DNA of 5,259 bases, from NCBI GenBank assembly GCA_019690055.1, contig JADGGF010000331.1, positions 1-5,259 of the forward strand. Direction: 5' to 3'. Shown here piece after piece: positions 1 through 5,130 of the stretch (within the stretch, counting starts at the first letter, position 1; the number at the start of each line of letters is the position of its first letter). The notes under the pieces are model-generated. The model ran no database searches and was not told where the DNA came from. It saw only the letters and a program-made list of their open reading frames with translations. The translations under genes were made by a program, and so were the position numbers. The stretch is from Micromonosporaceae bacterium (GTDB lineage Bacteria > Actinomycetota > Actinomycetes > Mycobacteriales > Micromonosporaceae).

Positions 1-520
1 CGTCAGAGAGATTAATACCGGCGGGGTTCAGCTTGTCCCGATGCCCGCCATAGTCCTTGATGTCGCCGCCGCAGTGCCGACACACGGGGACCGGTATGCG
101 CGGACGGGTAAACGTCCGGGGTTTGCCCTTAGTGTAGTACAGCAGACTGTAATGGGCAGGGTAGAGCCTTCCGGGTATAGGAAGGCTGAACTTGATGTCA
201 ATTGTAATCCAGTGACGAAACGTCATACCCAGAGCGTTAAGGAAATGCCCAAGCTCGATATTCCACTTTGGTAGGTTATAGAGGAAGAACGCCCCGCCCG
301 GGACAAGAGTCCGGGCGCATTCCTTGACCCAGGACTCACACCAGGCCAAGTAGTCCTCGTCGTGGCGAGCGTCACTGATCCCCTTACCGTAGTCCTTGCC
401 AAGGTTGAAGGGCGGATCGGCGAACACAAGGTGAACCGACTCATCCGGCACGGTCGCCAGGAAGTCCAGGCAGTCACCGTGGTACAGGGTGCCCAGCTCT
501 GTCTGGTGCGCTAGCTCCAT
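1..520 (-). CDS. DNA methyltransferase (N6-adenine or N4-cytosine type), N-terminal part, cut by window edge
   Basis: Predicted S-adenosylmethionine-dependent DNA methyltransferase acting on an exocyclic amino group. The 173 visible residues run from an ATG at 520 to the left edge. Catalytic motif IV is ADPPFNLGKDY (residues 34-44). A motif V/VI-like strand GGAFFLYNLP follows at 75-84 and a motif VIII-like segment AHYSLLYYTKG at 122-132. A CRHCGG zinc-knuckle-like pair (Cys147, Cys150) then begins the presumed target-recognition region. Having motif IV first, with the SAM-binding motif I not yet reached, fits the beta class, whose FxGxG motif would lie off the window. The start is supported by GGAGG at 529-533, 8 nt upstream. 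G+C is about 49% over 121-300 and many codons end in A or T, unlike the neighbours, which suggests acquisition from a phage or mobile element. No restriction endonuclease is visible, so it may be an orphan or part of a system beyond the edge. Methylated base and target are unknown. Confidence 0.9.
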   Translation of the reverse strand, partial: MELAHQTELGTLYHGDCLDFLATVPDESVHLVFADPPFNLGKDYGKGISDARHDEDYLAWCESWVKECARTLVPGGAFFLYNLPKWNIELGHFLNALGMTFRHWITIDIKFSLPIPGRLYPAHYSLLYYTKGKPRTFTRPRIPVPVCRHCGGDIKDYGGHRDKLNPAGINLSD

Positions 521-528
521 CGCTCGTC

Positions 529-533
529 CCTCC
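529..533 (-). promoter_or_regulatory. Ribosome binding site of the methyltransferase
   Basis: The plus-strand CCTCC reads GGAGG on the minus strand, with 8 nt between it and the ATG at 520-518. This perfect Shine-Dalgarno core at normal spacing fixes the methyltransferase start. Confidence 0.8.
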
Positions 534-682
534 GGGCGACCGTACGTACGTTTGAAGCCTAACGGCACCCTGAGGTAATGCCGGCCATCCCGCATGTCGG
601 CGTGTCGCTAGCCACAAGCCGTATCACCCCACGACGCCCCCGGTACCCGCGGATACTCCCAGGGCCCGGCCGCACCCGGTCG

Positions 683-714
683 GTCGTCACCCTGCCCTCC
701 GGCGCGGTGACGAC
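683..714. repeat. Perfect 9-bp inverted repeat upstream of the NDPK-like gene
   Basis: GTCGTCACC (683-691) and GGTGACGAC (706-714) are exact reverse complements separated by 14 nt. The right arm overlaps a weak -35-like GTGACG (707-712), and it can alternatively pair with GTCAC at 716-720. It could be an operator or an RNA hairpin. No T-tract follows, so a classical intrinsic terminator is unlikely. Confidence 0.5.
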
Positions 715-733
715 GGTCACGCTCTGTTAGGGT
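707..733 (+). promoter_or_regulatory. Weak candidate promoter for the NDPK-like gene
   Basis: TAGGGT (728-733) fits the actinobacterial TANNNT -10 pattern and would give a leader of about 30 nt ending in the GGGAG ribosome binding site at 757-761 (9 nt before the ATG). The only -35 candidate, GTGACG at 707-712, matches TTGACA at 4 of 6 positions and leaves a short 15-nt spacer, so the call is tentative. Confidence 0.25.
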
Positions 734-770
734 CACTGCCACCGAATGGCACTGTCGGGAGTGGACACAT

Positions 771-1757
771 ATGGACGGAATTGCGCGCCCGCTGCGGGAC
801 GACATCGTGGCCGGGCTGGCCCGGATCGACGCAGGTGAGGAGTCGTTCATCCAGCTCGCGCCGGTGTCGCGGCCCGAGGATCTCGCGGGCCGGTCGCAGG
901 CGCTGTTCTTCCTCAAGCCCGAGCTGCTCTACCCCGACCTGGACCGGACGAAGACCATCGACACCGTCGGTGACGTGCTGGCGGCCGCGTCGATCAGCGT
1001 GGGCGGGGTCGCCGTCCTCGGCCCGGACCGGCTCGCCCAGACGATCGCCGCCCACTACGGGATGATCAACCGGGTGTCCCGATTCGGCACGGCCGCCCTC
1101 TCCGAGGCCGCCACCGCGAAGCTGCAGGCGGAGTTCGGCGACCAGCTCAGCGCGGGCGTCCCAGCCCTGGGCGGGCACGAGGTCGTGGAACGGTACGGCG
1201 TCACCTCGGAGGATCTCGACGCGGCGTTCAAGGCGCCGACCAAGCTTGCCCCGGGAACGTACGCCGTGGCCACCGACGTCGCCGGCACGCCGCTGATCGT
1301 GCTCAACGGCTTCCACCCGGCCCAGCTCGGCCACTACACCGCTCCCCGCTCCCGCGTCGTGGCCCTGGAGATCCACTGGTCCGACCGGACCTGGGCCAGC
1401 TTCCGCACGGACGTGGTCGGCGCGACCCGCCCCGAGCAGGCGGTCGCCCACTCCGTCCGAGGGGTGCTCCTGGCCCGCTCCGCCGAGCTCGGCATCGGTG
1501 AGGTCGCGGTGTCGACCAACGGGGTCCACGGCTCGGCCGGCCCGGTCGAGGCGATGGTCGAGATCGCCCGGTTCCTGGAGGTCGACCCGGCCCAGACCGT
1601 GCTCGGTGCGGCCCTGCTCACGGCGGGCGTCCCGACCACGATGATCGAGCAGCTCACCGCCTCCGGCGACGCCGGCGGTGACCTGCGTCAGAAGGTCTTC
1701 GACGCCACCGAGGAGGTCGAGCCGGCCGCCGCCGTCGAGTACGTCTCCCGCCTGTGA
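771..1757 (+). CDS. Nucleoside diphosphate kinase-like protein with a large internal insertion
   Basis: A 328-residue soluble protein with NDP kinase signatures in the family order. The first is an N-terminal strand ending in FLKP (Lys49, the family KPD lysine). A helix ending in AHYG (Tyr96) follows. FRTDVVGATRP (211-220) provides the equivalents of Arg88 and Thr94 of classical NDPK. SVRG (228-231) provides the Arg105 equivalent. NGVHGS (250-255) provides the catalytic Asn, His253 and Ser255, and Glu264 matches the glutamate that orients the histidine. The classical Asp after HGS is Ala256. Normal NDPKs have about 135-150 residues. Here roughly 100 extra residues lie between HYG and the GAT motif, and about 60 follow the core. 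The start has GGGAG at 757-761, 9 nt upstream. Known NDPKs transfer the gamma-phosphate of ATP to NDPs through a phospho-histidine. Whether this divergent form does so, or phosphorylates another substrate, is open. It appears monocistronic, and 91% of its first 67 codons end in G or C, so it looks native. Confidence 0.78.
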   Translation: MDGIARPLRDDIVAGLARIDAGEESFIQLAPVSRPEDLAGRSQALFFLKPELLYPDLDRTKTIDTVGDVLAAASISVGGVAVLGPDRLAQTIAAHYGMINRVSRFGTAALSEAATAKLQAEFGDQLSAGVPALGGHEVVERYGVTSEDLDAAFKAPTKLAPGTYAVATDVAGTPLIVLNGFHPAQLGHYTAPRSRVVALEIHWSDRTWASFRTDVVGATRPEQAVAHSVRGVLLARSAELGIGEVAVSTNGVHGSAGPVEAMVEIARFLEVDPAQTVLGAALLTAGVPTTMIEQLTASGDAGGDLRQKVFDATEEVEPAAAVEYVSRL

Positions 1758-1799
1758 TCGAGCCCGGGTTACTCCCCTTCGCACTTGACCGACATGGCA

Positions 1800-1858
1800 C
1801 GTAACTTACGGATCAGGTAACTTACGCTGCAGGTAAGTTACGTCCCGCGTAAGTTACG
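1800..1858. repeat. Array of four GTAA-N-TTAC palindromes at 16-bp spacing
   Basis: The 9-mer GTAACTTAC occurs at 1801-1809 and 1817-1825, and its reverse complement GTAAGTTAC at 1833-1841 and 1849-1857. Each unit is itself a palindrome around one central base, with C in the first two copies and G in the last two. A G follows every copy, and copies 1 and 4 have an outer C, making an 11-bp palindrome CGTAANTTACG. All three spacers are exactly 7 nt (1810-1816, 1826-1832, 1842-1848) and differ in sequence. The array is therefore globally inverted about position 1829. The last copy ends 34 nt before the ATPase ATG. The pattern is that of a multi-site operator for a dimeric DNA-binding protein. 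An iteron-like or recognition-site function is possible too. Confidence 0.93.
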
Positions 1859-1865
1859 TGTGATG

Positions 1866-1884
1866 TAGGTTTCGCGTGTAGGGT
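1866..1884 (+). promoter_or_regulatory. Candidate -10 elements for the ATPase gene, just downstream of the palindrome array
   Basis: Two TANNNT hexamers lie between the array and the gene: TAGGTT (1866-1871) and TAGGGT (1879-1884). The second is followed by 7 nt and then the ATG at 1892, the geometry expected of a leaderless actinobacterial transcript. No good -35 is visible. The -35 zone of either choice falls on or beside the fourth palindrome (1849-1857), so a protein bound there would probably block RNA polymerase. Confidence 0.35.
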
Positions 1885-1891
1885 GCCAGGT

Positions 1892-3244
1892 ATGGCCTTC
1901 GTCAACCGCGCGGCCGAACTGGCTGAGCTGCGTCGGTGGTGGGACGCGCCAGACGCGCGTCCGGCGGTGGTCTGGGGCCGGCGGCGCGTGGGCAAAACCG
2001 CGCTCATCCAGGAGTTCGCTCGAGACCTGCCCGCGATCTTTCACACGGGCGCCGCTCGGTCCCCAGCGGGAGAACTCCACCAGCTCCTACGCCAGGTGCA
2101 GGCCGTCTTTCCGAACATCGCCGACCGACCCTTCCGGGACTGGGACGACGCTCTCGAACGCATCAGCGCCCTGGCGACGCACCCCGTGCTCCTCGTGCTG
2201 GATGAGTTTCCCGAGTTGGTCAGCACGTCGCCGGAGTTGCCCGGCGTACTCCGGGCGTTCCTCGACCGCGGCCCGAGCCGGCTGCGGCTGCTGTTGTGTG
2301 GCTCCGCCGTGCGGCACATGGAGGCGCTTCAAGAGCACCGGGCGCCGCTGTACGGGCGCTTCGACCTGACGCTGCTGGTCCATCCGTTCACGCCACACGA
2401 AGCCGCGCTCATGCTCCCGGACCTGCCACCCACGCAGCGCGCCGTGGTCTTCGGCCTGCTCGGGGGCGTGCCGCTGTACCTGTCCTGGTGGGACCAGGCC
2501 GCGACGCTGGAGGAGAACCTGCGTCGGCTGGTGTGCCGCCCGGCCGCGCCCCTGCTCAACGAGGGCCGGCTCGTCCTGGCTACCGAGGTGGAAAAGGGAG
2601 AACTGCCCGGCGCCGTCCTGCACGCCATCGCCGCCGGACGCACCCGCCACAACGAGATCAAGGACTGGGTCCGGGCCGAACCGAGCCGTACGCTCGATCG
2701 ACTCATGGAACTCCGGCTCATCGAGCGCCTGGTCCCCGTCACGGAAGGCGACCGCTCTCGGCGGCGCATCTACCGGGTCGCCGACAACTTTCTCGCCTTC
2801 TACCTGAACCTGGTCGAGCGGTTCCGACCCGAGATCGAGCGAGGACTCGGTGACTCGATACTCGACGTCCTCGTCGCCGCCATCGACGACCATCTCGGTC
2901 CGGTCTGGGAGGCGGTGTTCCGCGATCACCTGCGACGACTGGCGGTCTCCGGCGAACTCGGCCCCGAAATCGTCGCGATCGGTCCCTATTGGACGGACGA
3001 CGGCCGGGTCGAAATCGACGCCGTCGCCCTGTCCGGGCGGTCGCGACGTCCCGTCGTCGTGGGCGAGGCCAAGTGGCGCCGATCCATCGACGGACGGCGA
3101 GTGCTCACCGAACTGGCGGCGAAGGCGACCCACCTGCCGGAGCACAACCCAGAACTCCGGTACGTGCTGTGCGCCCGCGAGACGGTCCGGGACGCGCCCG
3201 ACGACGTGCTGACCTGCACCGCGGCGGACATCTTCGGTGGCTGA
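1892..3244 (+). CDS. ATPase_2/DUF234-type protein: P-loop ATPase, winged helix, PD-(D/E)XK nuclease-like domain
   Basis: A 450-residue protein. It begins with the family-typical FVNR-x-x-EL segment (3-10), then Walker A GRRRVGKT (29-36), Walker B LLVLDE (100-105), a sensor strand ending in LCGS (135-138) and GGVPLYL (191-197). These place it among archaeal/bacterial STAND-AAA-like ATPases (ATPase_2, PF01637). Residues about 235-283 form a winged-helix-like segment, and YRVADNFLAFY (294-304) is the conserved linker. The C-terminal DUF234-like domain keeps the PD-(D/E)XK pattern: Glu340, EID (Asp376) and GEAKW (Glu392, Lys394). ATG 1892 is chosen over GTG 1883 because AGGG at 1880-1883 is 8 nt upstream and the family N-terminus begins there. 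It stands alone behind the palindrome array. Fifteen of its first 74 codons end in A or T, more than in the NDPK-like gene, which hints at an accessory origin. The role is not established; DNA-directed defence or mobile-element functions are possible. Confidence 0.88.
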   Translation: MAFVNRAAELAELRRWWDAPDARPAVVWGRRRVGKTALIQEFARDLPAIFHTGAARSPAGELHQLLRQVQAVFPNIADRPFRDWDDALERISALATHPVLLVLDEFPELVSTSPELPGVLRAFLDRGPSRLRLLLCGSAVRHMEALQEHRAPLYGRFDLTLLVHPFTPHEAALMLPDLPPTQRAVVFGLLGGVPLYLSWWDQAATLEENLRRLVCRPAAPLLNEGRLVLATEVEKGELPGAVLHAIAAGRTRHNEIKDWVRAEPSRTLDRLMELRLIERLVPVTEGDRSRRRIYRVADNFLAFYLNLVERFRPEIERGLGDSILDVLVAAIDDHLGPVWEAVFRDHLRRLAVSGELGPEIVAIGPYWTDDGRVEIDAVALSGRSRRPVVVGEAKWRRSIDGRRVLTELAAKATHLPEHNPELRYVLCARETVRDAPDDVLTCTAADIFGG

Positions 3245-3270
3245 GAGCGCGGCGCAGCGAGGGGCTCAGC
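3240..3270. terminator. Weak candidate bidirectional terminator between convergent genes
   Basis: GCTGAG (3240-3245, overlapping the ATPase stop codon) and CTCAGC (3265-3270) are perfect reverse complements around a 19-nt GC-rich loop. It sits in the 30-bp gap between the convergent ATPase and reductase stops, where a shared terminator would be expected. The stem is short and there is no T-tract on either strand, so the support is mainly positional. Confidence 0.22.
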
Positions 3271-3274
3271 GGGG

Positions 3275-4300
3275 TCAGCCGGCGTCGGAGGAGTGGCCCG
3301 GGAACAGGTGGGCCGAGGGGTCGATGGCCACCGCCGCGTTGTTGACCGCTGTGGCGGCCTCGCCGAAGCCGGTGGCGATCAGCCGGACCTTGCCGGGGTA
3401 CTCGGAGATGTCCCCGGCGGCGAAGACGCGGGGCAGGTTCGTCGCGGTGGTCGAATCGACCACGATGTGGCGCCGGTCGAGCTGCAGGCCCCAGTCGGCG
3501 AGCGGGCCGAGGTCGGCCGTGAAGCCGAGCGCCGCCACGACGGTGTTCGCGGGCACGACCCGCGGCTCTTCGCCGCGCACCGTGATCTCACACCCCGTCA
3601 CGCACTCCTCGCCGATGAGGCGGGAGACCTCGGCATTCACCACGATCTGTACCGGCAGCTCCTGCACGCGGGCCACGGTCGCGGCGTGCGCGCGGAACTT
3701 GTCCCGCCGGTGCACCAGCGTCACCGACTTCGCGATCGGCTGCAGCGTGAGGGCCCAGTCAAAGGCCGAGTCGCCGCCGCCGACGATCACCACGTCGTGC
3801 CCGGCCAGATCCTGGGGCTGCTTGACGAAGAACACGACCCCGGTGCCGGTGAAGGTCTCCGCGGCCGGCAGCGGGCGGGCGGTGAAGCTGCCCAGACCGC
3901 CGGTGATGATGATCGCTCCGCAGGTGAGCACGGAGCCGTCGGAGAGCGTGAGCAGCGGGCGCCCATCGCCGGCGTAGCTCAGCTTCTCGGCCCGGATGCC
4001 CAGCAGGTACGTCGGGTTGTACTGCCCCGCCTGGGCCACCAGGTTCGCCACGAGCTCGCGGCCCCGGATCGCCGGAAAGCCCGCGACATCGTAGATGATC
4101 TTCTCCGGGTACATGGCGGTGACCTGGCCGCCCGGCTCGGGCAACGCGTCGATCACCGCGGTGGACAGGCCTCGGAAACCCGCGTAGTAGGCGGCGAACA
4201 GACCCGTCGGGCCGGCACCCACGATCGCGATGTCCACCTCGGACGGCGACTGTGCCTGCGCCGACGTGGCTGGCTGCACCAACGTGGCATCCTCGAGCAT
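3275..4300 (-). CDS. Ferredoxin/flavodoxin--NADP+ reductase, thioredoxin-reductase-like class
   Basis: A 341-residue cytosolic FAD enzyme expected to pass electrons between NADPH and ferredoxin or flavodoxin. The FAD-binding GAGPTG is at residues 28-33, with the E-x-GGQ region at 55-59 and YPEKIIYDVAGFP at 64-76, which is characteristic of this reductase class. A second Rossmann motif, GGGDSA (174-179), is followed by HRRDKFRAH (197-205), whose arginines suit the NADPH 2'-phosphate. AAGD (294-297) and ATGFGEAATAVNNA (309-322) complete the FAD site, and the tail ends with the class-typical PGHSS (334-338). The CxxC redox pair of true thioredoxin reductase is missing from the NADP domain, which excludes that assignment. 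The frame extends upstream to 4465, but ATG 4300 is preceded by AGGAG at 7 nt and the homologous region starts soon after. It converges on the ATPase gene with 30 bp between stops and lies 131 bp downstream of the transglycosylase gene. Confidence 0.93.
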   Translation of the reverse strand: MLEDATLVQPATSAQAQSPSEVDIAIVGAGPTGLFAAYYAGFRGLSTAVIDALPEPGGQVTAMYPEKIIYDVAGFPAIRGRELVANLVAQAGQYNPTYLLGIRAEKLSYAGDGRPLLTLSDGSVLTCGAIIITGGLGSFTARPLPAAETFTGTGVVFFVKQPQDLAGHDVVIVGGGDSAFDWALTLQPIAKSVTLVHRRDKFRAHAATVARVQELPVQIVVNAEVSRLIGEECVTGCEITVRGEEPRVVPANTVVAALGFTADLGPLADWGLQLDRRHIVVDSTTATNLPRVFAAGDISEYPGKVRLIATGFGEAATAVNNAAVAIDPSAHLFPGHSSDAG

Positions 4301-4307
4301 CTGGCGG

Positions 4308-4312
4308 CTCCT
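4308..4312 (-). promoter_or_regulatory. Ribosome binding site of the reductase
   Basis: The plus-strand CTCCT reads AGGAG on the minus strand, 7 nt before the ATG at 4300-4298. This decides the start against a longer frame beginning at 4465, which would overlap the transglycosylase gene. Confidence 0.8.
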
Positions 4313-4337
4313 GTCTACGTCGACACCGTCGTCGCCC

Positions 4338-4343
4338 ACGCTA
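4338..4343 (-). promoter_or_regulatory. Candidate -10 box for the reductase gene
   Basis: Minus-strand TAGCGT fits TANNNT and lies 37 nt upstream of the reductase ATG, leaving room for the AGGAG site. No -35 hexamer is convincing at 16-19 nt spacing, so this is a weak call. Read-through from the transglycosylase gene is the alternative. Confidence 0.22.
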
Positions 4344-4369
4344 GCCGCCCGCGCCGCCGACCGCGACAG

Positions 4370-4430
4370 CCCACGCGGGCGGCCCAAGCCGGAATCCGCC
4401 TGCCCGCGAGCACCAGGACTGCCGCGTGGG
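4370..4430 (-). terminator. GC-rich hairpin region after the transglycosylase stop codon
   Basis: Two alternative stems occur directly behind the stop (4434-4432). The outer stem pairs CCGCGTGGG (4422-4430) with CCCACGCGG (4370-4378), 9 bp. The inner stem pairs 4398-4408 with 4374-4383, 10 bp with one bulged T at 4401 and a 14-nt loop. They share 4374-4378 and so exclude each other. There is no U-run, which is common for actinobacterial terminators. The position fits termination between the transglycosylase and reductase genes. Confidence 0.4.
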
Positions 4431-4431
4431 G

Positions 4432-5130
4432 TCAGTAGTAGTGGTGGCTCTGCCAGAAGGACCACGCGCCGCAGGGCGTGCTGTACCGGTTACGGATGTA
4501 GTCGAGCCCCCACCGGATCTGTGGCACGGGGTTCGTGAGGTAGTCCGCGCCGTAGGGCGCCATCTTCTCGGCCGGCAGAGCCTGGGGGATGCCGTGCGCG
4601 CCTGACGACGAGTTGTGAGCCTCCGCCCGCCAGTTGCTCTCACGGGTCCACAGCTGGTCCAGGCAGCTCATCTGGTCGAGCCCGAAGCCGGCCTCGAGCA
4701 GTAGCGCGCACCCCAGCGCCCGGTTGCCGGTGTACTCGTCGCAGGATGCGGGGACGTCGGGCGTCGGTGTCTGCGCGGCCTGCTGCGCGGCTGCTTCCTC
4801 GGCCGCGGCGACCTCGTTCGCCTGGCGGGCCCGCTCCGCGGCCTCGGCGGCGGCCGCCTCCGCCTTCGCTCTCGCGCTGTCCCGAGCCGCGAGCACCGCG
4901 GGGTCCAGGCTGGCCGGCGGACTGACCGCGATCGGCGCCGGAGCCGGGCGGTTGTCGTTGCTGCTCAGCGCGGTGTAGGAGCCGGCCACCGCGCCGACGA
5001 CGAGGACGAAGACGCCGATGACCTGGAACCGGCGGGCCGGCCGGCGATGGCTCGGCACCTCGGGGGTCAGCCGGGTCGGTTCGTCGGCCGAGCGGGGCCA
5101 GGGCGCCCCCCGGCCCGGAGGCGGCGGCAC
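4432..5130 (-). CDS. Membrane-anchored lytic transglycosylase (SLT-like), start uncertain
   Basis: Predicted peptidoglycan-cleaving enzyme acting outside the cytoplasmic membrane. From the GTG at 5130 there are 232 residues. First comes a Pro/Arg-rich cytoplasmic tail (1-34), then one hydrophobic segment FQVIGVFVLVVGAVAGSYTA (35-54). A Pro-rich stretch and an Ala/Glu-rich probable coiled-coil stalk (about 77-120) follow. The C-terminal catalytic domain (about 128-232) has the proposed catalytic Glu164 in WTRESNW, GAHGIPQALP (177-186) as the G-x-x-Q substrate motif, and QIRWGLDYI (204-212). Cys130, Cys141, Cys156 and Cys220 could form two disulfides. The GTG has no Shine-Dalgarno sequence, and the frame stays open for all 43 codons to the right edge (5259), so the true start may lie outside. 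This upstream part has only about 74% G/C at third positions, which argues against it being coding. It lies upstream of the reductase on the same strand, probably transcribed separately. Confidence 0.85.
   Translation of the reverse strand: MPPPPGRGAPWPRSADEPTRLTPEVPSHRRPARRFQVIGVFVLVVGAVAGSYTALSSNDNRPAPAPIAVSPPASLDPAVLAARDSARAKAEAAAAEAAERARQANEVAAAEEAAAQQAAQTPTPDVPASCDEYTGNRALGCALLLEAGFGLDQMSCLDQLWTRESNWRAEAHNSSSGAHGIPQALPAEKMAPYGADYLTNPVPQIRWGLDYIRNRYSTPCGAWSFWQSHHYY

Larger units (their letters stand above)
521..770. other. Divergent intergenic region between methyltransferase and NDPK-like gene
   Basis: A 250-bp spacer with no credible gene of its own. It must hold both divergent promoters. 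For the minus-strand gene, a TANNNT -10-like TAGGCT lies at 561-556 without a convincing -35. For the plus-strand gene, TAGGGT lies at 728-733. A 10-bp palindrome CGTACGTACG occupies 541-550, inside the putative leader of the methyltransferase. A 9-bp inverted repeat lies at 683-714. The pentamer GTCAC recurs at 686-690, 716-720 and 732-736, with its complement GTGAC at 707-711. Confidence 0.6.

Noticed and set aside
41..477. Small open frames on both strands within 41-477
   Set aside because: They overlap the methyltransferase, which has clear motifs in its own minus-strand frame. They show no motifs and are shadows.
717..1784. Long antisense open frame of 355 codons opposite the NDPK-like gene
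   Set aside because: It mirrors the third-position G/C bias of the plus-strand gene, has low-complexity Gly/Arg/Asp/Val composition and no recognisable motif. The plus strand carries ordered NDPK motifs.
1800..1858. Reading the repeat array as a small CRISPR
   Set aside because: Repeats of 9 bp and spacers of 7 nt are far too short, orientation inverts midway, and no cas genes are present. It fits an operator-like array instead.
1883..1891. Alternative GTG start for the ATPase three codons upstream
   Set aside because: It has no ribosome binding site at good spacing, its own bases overlap the AGGG site serving ATG 1892, and family proteins begin close to the FVNR segment.
2087..3145. Antisense open frame of 352 codons opposite the ATPase gene
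   Set aside because: No family motifs and Gln/Arg/Gly/Val-biased composition typical of a shadow frame. The plus strand has Walker and nuclease motifs throughout.
3275..4300. Assignment of the minus-strand flavoenzyme as thioredoxin reductase (trxB)
   Set aside because: The CxxC redox pair is absent, while YPEKIIYDVAGFP and the PGHSS tail match the ferredoxin-NADP+ reductase class.
3293..4438. Plus-strand open frame of 381 codons opposite the reductase gene
   Set aside because: Arg/Gly/His/Val-rich shadow without motifs. The minus strand encodes an intact FAD/NADPH enzyme.
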